A stretch of 64,000 bases of DNA from Streptococcus mitis (GCF_002860865.1 NZ_PKIE01000002.1:1-64000); one strand, 5' to 3'; positions 1-9,919 are shown, numbered from the stretch's first letter. The notes: a model not told the origin generated them from the letters alone. Program-made: numbers and translations.

Positions 1-44
1 CTCTGAATACTATTATTCAAGTGGGCTTTTATTTGTTTTATCAT
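1..44 (-). CDS. 5' end of an unidentified gene, cut by the window edge
   Basis: An ATG at 44-42 on the minus strand is preceded by a strong AAGGAGG ribosome binding site and the frame stays open to the window edge (MIKQIKAHLNNSIQ). The product is not recognisable from 14 residues. It is divergent from efp, so the 45-248 interval must hold both promoters. A real start is likely because of the ribosome binding site; function is unknown. Confidence 0.55.
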   Translation of the reverse strand, partial: MIKQIKAHLNNSIQ

Positions 45-82
45 GGGAAATCCCTCCTTAACTATAAGTTTATCACATAAAA

Positions 83-118
83 AAGAAACCCAAATACAGA
101 ATTGTATTTGAATTTCTT
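83..118. terminator. Palindrome between the left-edge gene and efp
   Basis: Arms CAAATACA (91-98) and TGTATTTG (103-110) are a perfect inverted repeat, extended by AAGAAA/TTTCTT. Read on the minus strand it is followed by a T-rich run, so it could be a terminator or leader attenuator ahead of the gene starting at 44, or an operator. The role is inferred. Confidence 0.4.
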
Positions 119-205
119 AACTTAATGACATTGGCCCTGAGGTTGGTTTTTTTCTCCCCTACCATCTCCCAATAACTATTTTGGCTTTATTTCCAGAAGA
201 TTTTA

Positions 206-214
206 TGGTAAAAT
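206..214 (+). promoter_or_regulatory. efp promoter (extended -10)
   Basis: TGG followed by TAAAAT at 209-214 fits an extended -10 element 34 bases before the efp ATG. No well-spaced -35 is visible. An AGAGGT ribosome binding site follows just before the start codon. Confidence 0.5.
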
Positions 215-248
215 GAAGAGTAATAATATTTATTAAAGAGGTAAAAAC

Positions 249-809
249 ATGATTGAAGCAAGCAAATTGAAAGCTGGTATGACATTTGAAACTGCAGACG
301 GAAAATTAATCCGCGTTTTGGAAGCTAGCCACCACAAACCAGGTAAAGGAAACACGATCATGCGTATGAAATTGCGTGATGTCCGTACTGGTTCTACATT
401 TGATACAAGCTACCGTCCAGAAGAAAAATTCGAACAAGCTATTATCGAAACTGTTCCAGCTCAATACTTGTACAAAATGGATGAAACTGCCTACTTCATG
501 AACACTGAAACTTATGACCAATACGAAATCCCAGTCGTAAACGTTGAAAATGAATTGCTTTACATCCTTGAAAACTCAGATGTAAAAATCCAATTCTACG
601 GAACTGAAGTAATCGGTGTAACTGTACCAACTACTGTTGAATTGACAGTTGCTGAAACACAACCATCTATCAAGGGTGCTACTGTTACAGGTTCTGGTAA
701 ACCAGCAACTATGGAAACTGGACTTGTTGTCAACGTTCCTGACTTCATCGAAGCTGGACAAAAATTGATCATCAACACTGCAGAAGGAACTTACGTTTCT
801 CGTGCCTAA
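249..809 (+). CDS. efp: Elongation factor P
   Basis: EF-P binds between the ribosomal P and E sites and relieves stalling at consecutive prolines. The 186-residue product has the normal length: an N-terminal KOW-like domain with the loop KPGKGN around residues 30-35 (Lys33 at the tip, the position that is modified in many bacteria), then two OB-like domains ending in the conserved [11 protein letters not shown] tail. The ATG follows a good ribosome binding site. It heads an efp-asp23-nusB run in which the next gene starts 21 bases downstream, so co-transcription is likely. Identification is from the whole protein and is secure. Confidence 0.97.
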   Translation: MIEASKLKAGMTFETADGKLIRVLEASHHKPGKGNTIMRMKLRDVRTGSTFDTSYRPEEKFEQAIIETVPAQYLYKMDETAYFMNTETYDQYEIPVVNVENELLYILENSDVKIQFYGTEVIGVTVPTTVELTVAETQPSIKGATVTGSGKPATMETGLVVNVPDFIEAGQKLIINTAEGTYVSRA

Positions 810-830
810 TCTCTAGAAAGAGGTCATTCT

Positions 831-1220
831 ATGGGAACTGAAGAACAATTTGGCGAAATCGTTATCGCTCCACGTGTACTTGAAAAAATCATTGCCATCG
901 CAACTGCTAAAGTTGATGGTGTCCATTCATTTTCAAATAAATCCGTATCTGATACCCTATCAAAACTCTCTCTTGGTCGTGGCGTCTACTTAAAAGAAAG
1001 CAACGAAGAACTAACTGCTGACATCTACCTCTATCTTGAGTACGGTGTGAAAGTACCAAAAGTTGCTCTTGCTATTCAAAAAGCGGTCAAAGATGCTGTC
1101 CATGATATGGCTGATGTGGAACTTGCTGCTGTCAATATCCATGTTACAGGAATTGTTCCAGACAAAACACCTAAACCAGAGTTGAAAGATCTATTTAACG
1201 AGGACTTCCTCAATGACTAG
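831..1220 (+). CDS. Asp23/Gls24 family envelope stress protein (YqhY-like)
   Basis: A 129-residue Asp23/Gls24 family protein. The family pattern is visible: [24 protein letters not shown] at the N-terminus (seen here as consecutive short motifs), then an alternating beta pattern and the closing VNIHVTGIV segment. Members are small cytoplasmic or membrane-associated proteins. The copy next to nusB and the acc genes corresponds to B. subtilis YqhY, which has been linked to acetyl-CoA carboxylase and lipid homeostasis. The acc cluster lies just beyond nusB here, which fits. It overlaps nusB by 8 bases, suggesting translational coupling. Confidence 0.9.
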   Translation: MGTEEQFGEIVIAPRVLEKIIAIATAKVDGVHSFSNKSVSDTLSKLSLGRGVYLKESNEELTADIYLYLEYGVKVPKVALAIQKAVKDAVHDMADVELAAVNIHVTGIVPDKTPKPELKDLFNEDFLND

Positions 1221-1638
1221 TCCATTATTAGAATCTAGACGCGAACTTCGTAAATGTGCTTTTCAAGCTCTTATGAGCCTTGAATTCGGCACAGATATGG
1301 AGACAGCTTGTCACTTTGCCTACACACATGACCGTGAAGATGCAGATGTGCAAATCCCTGCCTTTCTTCTGAACTTGGTTTCTGGTGTTCAAGCTCAAAA
1401 AGACGAGTTGGATAAACAAATCAACCAGCACCTCAAGTCAGGCTGGACAGTTGAACGCTTGACCTTGGTCGAAAAAAACTTACTACGCTTGGGTATCTTT
1501 GAAATTACATCATTTGATACACCTCAGCTGGTAGCAGTCAATGAAGCTATTGAACTTGCCAAGAATTTTTCAGATCAAAAATCAGCCCGCTTTATCAACG
1601 GACTGCTTAGTCAATTTGTAACTGAAGAAAATGAATAA
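1213..1638 (+). CDS. nusB: Transcription antitermination factor NusB
   Basis: NusB pairs with NusE (S10) on boxA RNA to support antitermination of rRNA operons. The 141 residues form the usual all-helical fold. The N-terminal [18 protein letters not shown] and the C-terminal [15 protein letters not shown] region with [11 protein letters not shown] are family signatures. The ATG at 1213 lies within the end of the upstream asp23-like gene (8-base overlap). A rho-independent terminator follows directly. Confidence 0.95.
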   Translation: MTSPLLESRRELRKCAFQALMSLEFGTDMETACHFAYTHDREDADVQIPAFLLNLVSGVQAQKDELDKQINQHLKSGWTVERLTLVEKNLLRLGIFEITSFDTPQLVAVNEAIELAKNFSDQKSARFINGLLSQFVTEENE

Positions 1639-1640
1639 TC

Positions 1641-1671
1641 AAAAAGGTGTTTGGTCTTCCAAGCACTTTTT
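1641..1671 (+). terminator. nusB terminator
   Basis: AAAAAGGTGTTTGG pairs with CCAAGCACTTTTT around a TCTT loop and ends in a T run, immediately after the nusB stop codon. Confidence 0.75.
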
Positions 1672-1700
1672 GACTTTCCTCTCTGCACAGATTAAGAAGC

Positions 1701-1741
1701 ACATAAAAACTAGAACTGACTGCCAGTTCTAGTTTTTATGT
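1701..1741. terminator. Bidirectional terminator between nusB and accA
   Basis: A near-perfect 18-bp inverted repeat, ACATAAAAACTAGAACTG with its complement after a 5-base loop, carries A and T tracts on both sides. It can end both the plus-strand nusB transcript and the minus-strand acc/fab transcript. Confidence 0.85.
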
Positions 1742-1752
1742 ATTCTGAGGTA

Positions 1753-2520
1753 TTAGTATTTTCTAAATCGTTGGTAACGTTCTTCCAACAACTCTTCTAG
1801 CAGTTTTTGTGAAAGTAAAGCTAGTTCAGTTTGGAGTTCTTTTTTAACACTCTTAATCAGTTCTTTACTAGAAAGTCCTGCTTCAGAAATCACCTTGTCC
1901 ACCACGTTCATTTCTAGCAATTCATGTGAAGTGATTTTCATCAACTCTGCTGCTTCCATGGCACGAGTTCCGTCCTTCCATAGAATGGAAGCAAAGCCTT
2001 CTGGGCTGAGAATGGCATAGATAGAATTTTCCAGCATCCAAACACGGTCTGCGACTGCTAGAGCCAGAGCCCCACCTGAACCACCTTCACCTATAATGAT
2101 GGCGATAATCGGAACTTTCAGGTCACTCATTTCCATGAGATTGCGAGCGATAGCTTCTCCCTGTCCACGTTCTTCCGCGCCGACACCAGGATAGGCACCT
2201 GCAGTATTGATAAAGGTCACAACTGGACGACCAAACTTTTCAGCCTGTTTCATCAAACGTAGGGCCTTGCGGTAGCCTTCTGGATGTGGTTGACCAAAAT
2301 TCCGCTTGAGGTTATCTTGTAAACTCTTGCCTTTTTGGATACCAACCACTGTTACAGCTTGGTCTCCAAGCCATCCGATACCACCAACAACTGCACCATC
2401 ATCTCGAAAAGAACGGTCACCATGTAATTGGATAAAGTCATCAAAAATGCCTGTCGCAAAGTCTAAGGTTGTCAAGCGACTCTGCTCACGCGCTTCTCTG
2501 ACTATTTTTGCAATATTCAT
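1753..2520 (-). CDS. accA: Acetyl-CoA carboxylase, carboxyltransferase subunit alpha
   Basis: AccA pairs with AccD to move the carboxyl group from carboxybiotin to acetyl-CoA, giving malonyl-CoA. The 255-residue protein is a crotonase-fold carboxyltransferase with the oxyanion region [15 protein letters not shown] and the [16 protein letters not shown] segment typical of AccA. It is shorter than the E. coli protein (about 319) because Gram-positive AccA lacks part of the N-terminus. It is the last gene of the fab/acc cluster and overlaps accD by 4 bases (ATGA), which indicates coupled translation. Confidence 0.97.
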   Translation of the reverse strand: MNIAKIVREAREQSRLTTLDFATGIFDDFIQLHGDRSFRDDGAVVGGIGWLGDQAVTVVGIQKGKSLQDNLKRNFGQPHPEGYRKALRLMKQAEKFGRPVVTFINTAGAYPGVGAEERGQGEAIARNLMEMSDLKVPIIAIIIGEGGSGGALALAVADRVWMLENSIYAILSPEGFASILWKDGTRAMEAAELMKITSHELLEMNVVDKVISEAGLSSKELIKSVKKELQTELALLSQKLLEELLEERYQRFRKY

Positions 2521-3383
2521 CTAGGACTCCCTCCGTGCAATCTGACTAGGCTAGCAATCGTATCTGGCAAATCTCTTCTTTTAACGATAGCATCCACAAA
2601 GCCATGTTCCAATAGGAATTCTGCCTTTTGGAAATCCTCTGGCAAGCTTTCACGAACCGTGTTTTCAATCACACGACGCCCAGCAAAACCAACCAAACTT
2701 TGTGGTTCGGCCAGAATGATATCGCCTTCCATAGCGAAAGAAGCTGTCACACCACCTGTCGTTGGATCTGTCAAAATGGTCAGGTAAAAGAGGCCTGCAT
2801 TTGAATGGCGTTTAACCGCTGCAGAAATCTTGGCCATCTGCATGAGACTCATGATTCCTTCCTGCATACGGGCTCCACCAGAGGCTGTGAATAGGACAAC
2901 TGGCAATTTTTCGACAGTCGCATACTCAAACAAACGAGTGATTTTTTCACCTACAACCGTACCCATAGAAGCCATGATAAAGTTAGAATCCATTATCCCA
3001 AGAGCCACAGTCTGACCTTTAATAAGAGCAGTTCCTGTCACAACGGCTTCATCCAAACCTGTTTTTTCACGCATAGTTGCTAGTTTCTTTTGATAACCAG
3101 GGAAATGTAAGGGATCCTTGCTTTCAATCCCTGTAAACAATTCCTTGAAGGTTCCCATATCAATCGTCAAAGCCAAGCGTTCTTGGGCAGAAATACGAAA
3201 GGTATAGCTACAATGTGGACAGATACGCTCACTTCCCAGATCCTTCTGATAAATGGTATGCTTACAGCCTGGACACTGGGAGAATAATTCATCTGGAACC
3301 TCTGGCTTGGCTTGAGGTTTTTCCCTAACCGAACGATTGGGATTGATTCGAATATACTTATCTTTTTTACTAAATAGAGCCAT
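2517..3383 (-). CDS. accD: Acetyl-CoA carboxylase, carboxyltransferase subunit beta
   Basis: AccD is the zinc-containing partner of AccA. The four-cysteine zinc ribbon CPGC (residues about 37-40) and CPHC (about 56-59) is intact, followed by the crotonase-fold core with [12 protein letters not shown] and the TDPTTGGV motif. The 288-residue length is normal. The start is supported by an AAGGGG ribosome binding site. It lies between accC and accA in one transcription unit. Confidence 0.97.
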   Translation of the reverse strand: MALFSKKDKYIRINPNRSVREKPQAKPEVPDELFSQCPGCKHTIYQKDLGSERICPHCSYTFRISAQERLALTIDMGTFKELFTGIESKDPLHFPGYQKKLATMREKTGLDEAVVTGTALIKGQTVALGIMDSNFIMASMGTVVGEKITRLFEYATVEKLPVVLFTASGGARMQEGIMSLMQMAKISAAVKRHSNAGLFYLTILTDPTTGGVTASFAMEGDIILAEPQSLVGFAGRRVIENTVRESLPEDFQKAEFLLEHGFVDAIVKRRDLPDTIASLVRLHGGSPR

Positions 3384-3419
3384 TAATTCCCCTTTTCGGT
3401 TTAAACTCTTGAAGTCATT

Positions 3420-4787
3420 TTATTCTTTTTCTTGATATTTGGGTAAGAAGGTTTCCATCAAGAAGGAAGTATCGTAATCTCCAGCAATGACATTGCGATC
3501 TGAAATGAGGTCAAGCTGGAAATCTGCATTGGTCTGCACCCCTTCAATCTCTAATTCATAGAGGGCACGTTGCATTTTCATCAAGGCATCAAAACGATTT
3601 TCACCATGAACGATGATTTTGGCAATCATACTATCATAATAAGGCGGAATAGTATAGCCTGGATAAACTGCTGAATCCACTCGCAAGCCAACTCCACCAC
3701 TTGGAAGATAGAGATTGGTAATCTTACCTGGACTTGGAGCAAAGTTAAAGGCTGGATTTTCTGCATTGATGCGACACTCGATGGCATGACCGCGTAGAAT
3801 AATATCTTCTTGCTTAACAGACAGGGGCTGACCTGCCGCAATGCGAATCTGTTCCTTAACGATATCCACACCTGAAACAAACTCTGTTACTGGATGTTCT
3901 ACTTGTACACGAGTATTCATTTCCATGAAGTAGAAGTTACTACTTGCTTCATCAAGCAGAAACTCAATTGTCCCTGCATTCTCATAGCCAACAGACTCTG
4001 CAGCTCGAACAGCAGCAGAACCAATTTCATTGCGTAGCGTTTTGCCAATTGCAATCGAAGGACTTTCTTCCAAAACCTTTTGGTTATTCCGTTGAAGAGA
4101 ACAATCCCGTTCCCCCAAGTGAATCACATGTCCATGTTCATCTCCTAGGATTTGAACTTCGATGTGACGAGCTGGATAGATAACCCGTTCAATGTACATG
4201 GCACCATTGCCATAATTGGCCTTGGCTTCACTTGAAGCAGTTTCAAAGGCTGAAACGAGGTCTTCTGGTTTTTCAACCTTACGAATCCCTTTACCACCTC
4301 CACCTGCTGAAGCCTTGAGCATAACAGGGTAGCCAATTTTTTCAGCAACAATCAAAGCTTCCTCAGAGTTATGCACTTCTCCATCCGAACCTGGAATGAC
4401 TGGAACACCTGCTTTGATCATCTGAGCACGTGCATTGATTTTATCCCCCATCATATCCATGACATGACCAGATGGACCTATAAACTTGATTCCCACCTCT
4501 TCACACATGGTCGCAAATTTGGAATTTTCACTGAGAAATCCAAAACCTGGGTGAATGGCCTCTGCCTCAGTCAAGACTGCAGCTGATAGAACCGCATTAA
4601 TATTGAGATAAGACTCTGTTGCCTTGCCAGGACCGATACAAACTGCTTCATCTGCCAAAAGCGTATGAAGAGCTTCCTTATCAGCAGTTGAATAAACCGC
4701 CACCGTCGCAATGCCCAATTCACGCGCCGCACGGATAATACGAACCGCAATTTCACCACGATTGGCAATTAAAATTTTTCGAAACAT
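3420..4787 (-). CDS. accC: Acetyl-CoA carboxylase, biotin carboxylase subunit
   Basis: AccC carboxylates the biotin on AccB using ATP and bicarbonate. The 455 residues show the N-terminal Rossmann-like domain (MFRKILIANRGEIAVRII), the ATP-grasp glycine-rich loop KASAGGGGKGIR, and the catalytic region EMNTRVQVEHPVTE with the metal-binding Glu and Asn. The length is typical. It is placed 11 bases after fabZ and 36 bases before accD, consistent with a single operon. Confidence 0.98.
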   Translation of the reverse strand: MFRKILIANRGEIAVRIIRAARELGIATVAVYSTADKEALHTLLADEAVCIGPGKATESYLNINAVLSAAVLTEAEAIHPGFGFLSENSKFATMCEEVGIKFIGPSGHVMDMMGDKINARAQMIKAGVPVIPGSDGEVHNSEEALIVAEKIGYPVMLKASAGGGGKGIRKVEKPEDLVSAFETASSEAKANYGNGAMYIERVIYPARHIEVQILGDEHGHVIHLGERDCSLQRNNQKVLEESPSIAIGKTLRNEIGSAAVRAAESVGYENAGTIEFLLDEASSNFYFMEMNTRVQVEHPVTEFVSGVDIVKEQIRIAAGQPLSVKQEDIILRGHAIECRINAENPAFNFAPSPGKITNLYLPSGGVGLRVDSAVYPGYTIPPYYDSMIAKIIVHGENRFDALMKMQRALYELEIEGVQTNADFQLDLISDRNVIAGDYDTSFLMETFLPKYQEKE

Positions 4788-4798
4788 GGAGAACCTCC

Positions 4799-5221
4799 TT
4801 AGTTCCCTATTGCAAAGGTAAGAGTACCACTAGCTGCAAGCTTGCCATCCACTTCAGCCTTTGCTTCAACCACGGCAATGCTACCGCGACGTTTTACAAA
4901 TGTTGCCGTCATAACTAATTGATCACCTGGTACAACTTGCTTCTTGAATTTAACCTTGTCCATACCAGCGTAAAAGACCAGTTTTCCTTTATTTTCAGGT
5001 TTTGACAACTCCAAGACACCAGCTGTTTGCGCCAATGCTTCCATGATCAGAACACCTGGCATGACAGGGTATTGAGGAAAATGACCGTTGAAGAAGGGCT
5101 CGTTAATGGTCACATTTTTGATAGCAACAATAATGTCCTCGCTCACTTCCAACACACGGTCTACTAGGAGCATAGGATAACGGTGAGGAAGGGCCTCTTT
5201 GATTCCTTGAATATCGATCAT
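4799..5221 (-). CDS. fabZ: 3-hydroxyacyl-ACP dehydratase FabZ
   Basis: FabZ removes water from beta-hydroxyacyl-ACP to give trans-2-enoyl-ACP. The 140-residue hotdog protein has the active-site segment [18 protein letters not shown] with His47 and Glu61. In streptococci, which lack FabA, FabM makes the cis isomer from the FabZ product, and fabM lies at the promoter end of the same cluster. The start codon overlaps the accB stop by 4 bases. Confidence 0.97.
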   Translation of the reverse strand: MIDIQGIKEALPHRYPMLLVDRVLEVSEDIIVAIKNVTINEPFFNGHFPQYPVMPGVLIMEALAQTAGVLELSKPENKGKLVFYAGMDKVKFKKQVVPGDQLVMTATFVKRRGSIAVVEAKAEVDGKLAASGTLTFAIGN

Positions 5222-5655
5222 TTGATACGTACCAATCCTTTACCAAACTCAACCATTTCTTCGTTAGAAACGAGAATTTCCGTTACCACACCATCCTTAG
5301 GAGCTGGGATTTCATTCATGACTTTCATGGCTTCAATAATTACCAATGTTTGACCTTTTTTAACACTATCACCAACTGTTACAAAGGCAGGTTTATCTGG
5401 ACCAGCAGCCAAGTAAGCCACTCCAACAAGTGGACTCTCTACAACATCTCCCTCAGCAGCCACGCTTGCTTCAGCTGGAGCTGGAACTTCTTCCACTACA
5501 GTTTCTGCTGGAGCGACTTGAGGTGCAACTTCAGGCACAAGTCTAGCTTCATTCTTGCTAAACTGCAATTCATCCGTTCCATTTTTATAAGAAAATTCTC
5601 TCAAACTTGACTGGTCAAATTGGGCCATCAAATCTTTAATATCGTTTAAATTCAT
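5218..5655 (-). CDS. accB: Biotin carboxyl carrier protein, short-linker form
   Basis: AccB carries the biotin used by acetyl-CoA carboxylase. The C-terminal biotinyl domain contains the EAMKVMNE motif with Lys111 as the biotinylation site. The N-terminal helix segment (residues 1-35) is joined to it by a Pro/Ala/Glu-rich linker (about 40-70). At 145 residues it is shorter than the pneumococcal protein I recall (about 160), the difference being in the Pro/Ala linker, a region where small in-frame repeat changes are tolerated. It starts 2 bases after the fabF stop. Confidence 0.96.
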   Translation of the reverse strand: MNLNDIKDLMAQFDQSSLREFSYKNGTDELQFSKNEARLVPEVAPQVAPAETVVEEVPAPAEASVAAEGDVVESPLVGVAYLAAGPDKPAFVTVGDSVKKGQTLVIIEAMKVMNEIPAPKDGVVTEILVSNEEMVEFGKGLVRIK

Positions 5656-5657
5656 AC

Positions 5658-6893
5658 TTATTTATTCTCCCAACGTTTGAAAGCAAGAACTGCATTATGG
5701 CCACCAAAACCAAAAGTATTTGAAATAGCGTATGGAATTTCTTGCTCCAAGCCTTGTCCATAAACGACATTGGCTTCAATATAATCTGATACTTCACTTG
5801 TTCCGGCTGTCATTGGCACAAAGTTATGACTCATAGCCTCGATTGTTACGATAGCTTCTACTGCACCTGCAGCACCCAGTAAATGTCCTGTGAATGATTT
5901 GGTTGATGATACAGGTACTTCCTTACCAAGAACAGCCACGATCGCACCACTTTCTCCTTTTTCATTAGCAGGAGTTGACGTTCCGTGAGCATTGACATAG
6001 GCTACTTGCTCTGGAGAAATCTCAGCTTCTTCCAAGGCTAATTTGATGGCCTTGATAGCTCCCTGACCTTCTGGATGAGGAGAAGTCATGTGGTAGGCAT
6101 CACAGGTGTGTCCATAACCAACCACTTCAGCAAGGATAGTAGCCCCACGTTTTTCAGCGTGTTCAAGGCTTTCAAGAACTAACATCCCTGAACCTTCTCC
6201 CATAACAAAACCGTTACGGTCCTTATCAAATGGAATGGAAGCACGAGTAGGATCCTCTGTAGTAGAGAGAGCAGTTAGGGCTTGGAAACCAGCAATAGCA
6301 AAAGGTGTGATAGAGGCTTCTGAACCACCTACCAACATAACGTCTTGGAAACCAAATTTAATTGAGCGGAAGGCATCCCCAATCGCGTCATTTGATGAAG
6401 CGCAGGCAGTATTGATGGATTTACAAACACCGTTTGCTCCAAAACGCATAGCAACATTTCCTGAAGCCATATTTGGTAAGGCTTTTGGAAGGGTCAATGG
6501 TTTCACACGTTTTGGTCCTTTGTCACGGAGTCGAAGCACTTGATCTTCAATTTCCTTGATTCCACCAATACCAGAGGCAACGATAACACCAAAACGATCC
6601 TTGTCAAGAGCCTCTACATCCAGATTGGCATGGTTGACAGCCTCTTGGGCTGCATACAAGGCATACAAAGAATAGTTATCAAAACGGTTGGTATCTTTCT
6701 TAACAAAGTATTTATCAAAAGGAAAATCTTGGATTTCTGCCGCATTATGCACATCAAAGTTGCTGTGATCAAATTTTGTAATTGGTCCAATTCCGATTTT
6801 TCCACTTGTCAAACTATTCCAAAATTCTTCTGGTGTATTTCCGATTGGAGATGTCACTCCATAACCTGTTACTACTACACGATTTAGTTTCAT
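5658..6893 (-). CDS. fabF: 3-oxoacyl-ACP synthase II
   Basis: FabF performs the condensation step that elongates acyl-ACP with malonyl-ACP, and it is the only elongating condensing enzyme in the cluster. The 411-residue thiolase-fold protein has the catalytic Cys in NTACASSND and the two catalytic His residues in NAHGTSTP and TGHLLGAAG. Length and motifs are complete. It lies 21 bases after fabG and immediately before accB. Confidence 0.98.
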   Translation of the reverse strand: MKLNRVVVTGYGVTSPIGNTPEEFWNSLTSGKIGIGPITKFDHSNFDVHNAAEIQDFPFDKYFVKKDTNRFDNYSLYALYAAQEAVNHANLDVEALDKDRFGVIVASGIGGIKEIEDQVLRLRDKGPKRVKPLTLPKALPNMASGNVAMRFGANGVCKSINTACASSNDAIGDAFRSIKFGFQDVMLVGGSEASITPFAIAGFQALTALSTTEDPTRASIPFDKDRNGFVMGEGSGMLVLESLEHAEKRGATILAEVVGYGHTCDAYHMTSPHPEGQGAIKAIKLALEEAEISPEQVAYVNAHGTSTPANEKGESGAIVAVLGKEVPVSSTKSFTGHLLGAAGAVEAIVTIEAMSHNFVPMTAGTSEVSDYIEANVVYGQGLEQEIPYAISNTFGFGGHNAVLAFKRWENK

Positions 6894-6914
6894 CTTTTTT
6901 ACCTCTAGCTTCTG

Positions 6915-7646
6915 CTACATACTGAGGCCGCCATCAATGGCAACCACTTGACCAGTTAGATAATCTTGGCCTGCTAAAAATACTGTTAAATCTGCAACCT
7001 GCTCTGCCTGCCCAAATTCTTTCATAGGAATTTGCGCCAGCATGGCATCTTTTACCTTGTCTGATAGAACAGCTGTCATATCGGACTCAATCATTCCAGG
7101 AGCAATAGCATTAACCCTGATATTGCGATTAGCCACTTCACGCGCCACAGACTTGGTAAAACCAATCAAACCAGCCTTAGAAGCTGCATAGTTAGCTTGA
7201 CCGATATTTCCCATCAAACCAACAACACTAGACATATTAATGATAGCACCTTCTCTGGCTTTCATCATCGGTTTCAAGACTGATTGTGTCATGTTAAAGG
7301 CACCGGTCAAGTTAACCTTGAGAACTTTTTCAAAATCTGCTTCTGTCATCTTGTGCATAAGGGTATCTTGGGTAATCCCTGCATTGTTGACCAAAACATC
7401 TACTGAACCCAACTCTGCAATAGCTTGATCAACCATACGCTTAGCGTCTGCAAAATCCGACACATCCCCTGAAATGGGAACTACCTTGACACCATAGTTT
7501 GCAAACTCGGCTAGCAAGTCCTCTGAGATTGCCCCACGGCTGTTTAAAACAATATTGGCTCCTACCTGAGCAAACTTGTGGGCGATGGCAAGACCAATTC
7601 CACGACTCGAACCTGTAATAAAGATATTTTTATTTTTTAGTTGCAT
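6915..7646 (-). CDS. fabG: 3-oxoacyl-ACP reductase FabG
   Basis: FabG is the NADPH-dependent reductase of the elongation cycle. The 243-residue short-chain dehydrogenase has the cofactor loop TGSSRGIG near the N-terminus, NNAG around residue 88, the catalytic Ser in MSSVVGLMG and the YAASK motif. The operon position between fabD and fabF separates it from general SDR enzymes. Confidence 0.97.
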   Translation of the reverse strand: MQLKNKNIFITGSSRGIGLAIAHKFAQVGANIVLNSRGAISEDLLAEFANYGVKVVPISGDVSDFADAKRMVDQAIAELGSVDVLVNNAGITQDTLMHKMTEADFEKVLKVNLTGAFNMTQSVLKPMMKAREGAIINMSSVVGLMGNIGQANYAASKAGLIGFTKSVAREVANRNIRVNAIAPGMIESDMTAVLSDKVKDAMLAQIPMKEFGQAEQVADLTVFLAGQDYLTGQVVAIDGGLSM

Positions 7647-7689
7647 TCTTTTCTCCTGTTTCCTCTTGTATTTATGGGAGAATGGATTA

Positions 7690-8610
7690 CTAGTTTCCTA
7701 GAAGAGCTTCCAGGCTAGCCTGATCTTCAACAGTAGCTAGTTTAGCCGTCTTATCAATCTTTTTAACAAAGCCTGACAAGACTTTCCCCGGCCCAATCTC
7801 GATAAAGTTGGTTACGCCTGCTTCTTGCATAACTGCAATACTTTCGTAGAAACGAACTGGTTCCTTGACCTGACGCGTCAAAAGTCGAGCAATGTCTTCT
7901 TTTTGCATAACTGCAGCTTCTGTATTACCGACTAGGGGACAAGTGAAATCTGAGAAACTTACCTGAGCTAGAGTTTCAGCTAGTTTTTGGCTAGCAGGCT
8001 CAAGGAGAGCGGTATGAAAAGGTCCTGAAACCTTGAGAGGAATCAAGCGTTTGGCACCTGCTTCCTGCAAGAGTTCAACAGCTCGATCAACTGCAACCAC
8101 TTCTCCACCAATCACGATTTGTGCAGGTGTATTATAGTTGGCTGGGGTAACCACTCCAAGTTCAGAAGCTTTTTGACAGGCTTCTTCAGTAACCTCTACT
8201 GGCGTATTGAGAACTGCTACCATCTTGCCAGAGCCAGCAGGAGCCGCTTCTTCCATATAGACGCCACGCTTAGCTACCAAAACAACCGCTTCTTCAAAAT
8301 CCAAGGCGCCGCTAGCCACCAAGGCAGAGTATTCTCCAAGGGACAAACCAGCAACCATATCAGGCTGATAGCCCTTTTCTTGCAATAATCGGTAAATAGC
8401 AACTGAAGTTGCTAAAATAGCTGGTTGCGTATAGCGAGTCTGGTTAAGTTTTGCTTCTTCCGTATCAATGAGATAACGCAAATCATAACCAAGTACCTGA
8501 CTCGCTTGATCAATCGTTTCTTTGACAATAGGGTAGTGATCGTAGAGATCCCGTCCCATACCTAGATACTGGGCACCTTGACCAGCAAATAAAAAGGCCG
8601 TTTTAGTCAT
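7690..8610 (-). CDS. fabD: Malonyl-CoA:ACP transacylase
   Basis: FabD loads malonate onto ACP. The 306-residue protein shows the N-terminal FAGQGAQY motif and the nucleophile elbow GLSLGEYSAL, with a later GPFHTALL segment carrying the catalytic His. It overlaps fabK by 8 bases, so the two are probably translationally coupled. Confidence 0.97.
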   Translation of the reverse strand: MTKTAFLFAGQGAQYLGMGRDLYDHYPIVKETIDQASQVLGYDLRYLIDTEEAKLNQTRYTQPAILATSVAIYRLLQEKGYQPDMVAGLSLGEYSALVASGALDFEEAVVLVAKRGVYMEEAAPAGSGKMVAVLNTPVEVTEEACQKASELGVVTPANYNTPAQIVIGGEVVAVDRAVELLQEAGAKRLIPLKVSGPFHTALLEPASQKLAETLAQVSFSDFTCPLVGNTEAAVMQKEDIARLLTRQVKEPVRFYESIAVMQEAGVTNFIEIGPGKVLSGFVKKIDKTAKLATVEDQASLEALLGN

Positions 8611-9577
8611 TTCTTACAACTCCTGCCCAACGAGAGGCTTCTTCTTGAATTTTCTTAGCTGCTCCGTAATACAAATCTTTTAGGATTTCTTCAACGGTTT
8701 CTTCTTTGGAAACAAGCCCTGCAATTTGACCTGCCATAACAGATCCACCATCCACATCTCCGTGAACAACCGCTTTGGCTAGAGCGCCCGCTCCCATTTG
8801 TTCAAAGATTTCCAAATCAGGATTTTCTTGTTTAAAGGCATCTTTCTCAGCTTTTTCAAAATCACGAGTCAACTGATTTTTAATCGCACGAACAGCATGG
8901 CCAAAGTGTTGTGCTGAAATCGTAGTATCAATATCTCTAGCTTTTAAAATTTTCGCCTTATAATTTGGATGGGCATTAGACTCTTTTGCAACGACAAAGC
9001 GAGTTCCAACCTGAACAGCCTCTGCCCCTAGCATAAATCCAGCCGCAGCACCTTCACCATCCGCAATCCCTCCTGCAGCAATAACAGGAATAGATACAGC
9101 TGCCACCACTTGACGCACCAAGGTCATTGTTGTTAATTTACCGATATGTCCCCCAGCTTCCATTCCTTCTGCAATGACAGCATCCGCACCGATTTTTTCC
9201 ATGCGTTTAGCTAGGGCAACACTTGGTACAACAGGAATAACTGTAATACCAGCTTCGTGAAAGCGTTCCATGTATTTACCTGGATTTCCTGCCCCTGTTG
9301 TCACTACCTTAACACCTTCCTCTATAACGAGATCTACAATATCTTCCACAAAAGGAGACAAGAGCATGATGTTGACACCAAAGGGTTTATCCGTTAACGA
9401 TTTGATCTTGTCAATATTTGCCTTGACAACTTCTTTCGGGGCATTTCCCCCACCGATAATGCCTAGTCCTCCAGCCTTGGAAACAGCCCCTGCCAAATCA
9501 CCATCAGCAACCCAAGCCATTCCTCCTTGAAAAATAGGATAATCAATGTTCAATAATTCTGTAATACGCGTTTTCAT
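8603..9577 (-). CDS. fabK: Enoyl-ACP reductase II (FMN-dependent)
   Basis: FabK is the FMN-dependent enoyl-ACP reductase that replaces FabI in streptococci and makes them insensitive to triclosan-type FabI inhibitors. The 324-residue TIM-barrel protein belongs to the nitronate monooxygenase/FabK family: PIFQGGMAWVADG near the N-terminus, GMEAGGHIG, and AAGGIADGEG with the phosphate-binding loop. No fabI-like gene is visible in the cluster. The start follows a TGGAGG ribosome binding site, and a FabT-box-like palindrome lies about 50 bases upstream. Confidence 0.97.
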   Translation of the reverse strand: MKTRITELLNIDYPIFQGGMAWVADGDLAGAVSKAGGLGIIGGGNAPKEVVKANIDKIKSLTDKPFGVNIMLLSPFVEDIVDLVIEEGVKVVTTGAGNPGKYMERFHEAGITVIPVVPSVALAKRMEKIGADAVIAEGMEAGGHIGKLTTMTLVRQVVAAVSIPVIAAGGIADGEGAAAGFMLGAEAVQVGTRFVVAKESNAHPNYKAKILKARDIDTTISAQHFGHAVRAIKNQLTRDFEKAEKDAFKQENPDLEIFEQMGAGALAKAVVHGDVDGGSVMAGQIAGLVSKEETVEEILKDLYYGAAKKIQEEASRWAGVVRND

Positions 9578-9623
9578 AGTGCCTCCATCGTTTCTTGCTT
9601 ACGTAATAGTTCGATACTGTCAT

Positions 9624-9644
9624 AATTTGAAAATCAAACTATTA
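9624..9644. promoter_or_regulatory. FabT-box-like operator upstream of fabK
   Basis: On the minus strand AGTTTGATTTTCAAATTAT is a palindrome matching the TTTGA-N3-TCAAA pattern described for FabT in streptococci. It lies between acpP and fabK, so the fabK-to-accA part of the cluster probably has its own FabT-controlled promoter. Operator identity is inferred from the pattern and the resident fabT gene. Confidence 0.7.
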
Positions 9645-9694
9645 CCTAAACAAGAGGGAGCGGGTTTCCCTACTCCTTCTATCTTATATTCTGC

Positions 9695-9919
9695 TTATTT
9701 TGTTTGCTCTTCAACGTAGGCAACCAAGTCACCAACTGTTTTCAAGTCATCTTCTGCTTCGATTTGGATATCAAAAGCATCTTCGATTTCTGAGATTACT
9801 TGGAACAAGTCCAATGAATCTGCGTCCAAATCATCAAAAGTTGATTCAAGTGTTACTTCTGATGCGTCTTTTCCAAGTTCTTCAACGATAATTTCTTGTA
9901 CTTTTTCAAATACTGCCAT
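9695..9919 (-). CDS. acpP: Acyl carrier protein
   Basis: ACP carries growing acyl chains on 4'-phosphopantetheine. The 74-residue acidic protein has the attachment motif DADSLDL with Ser35 and the usual four-helix pattern. It sits between fabH and fabK, the standard streptococcal order. A good ribosome binding site (AGGAG) precedes the ATG. Confidence 0.97.
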   Translation of the reverse strand: MAVFEKVQEIIVEELGKDASEVTLESTFDDLDADSLDLFQVISEIEDAFDIQIEAEDDLKTVGDLVAYVEEQTK

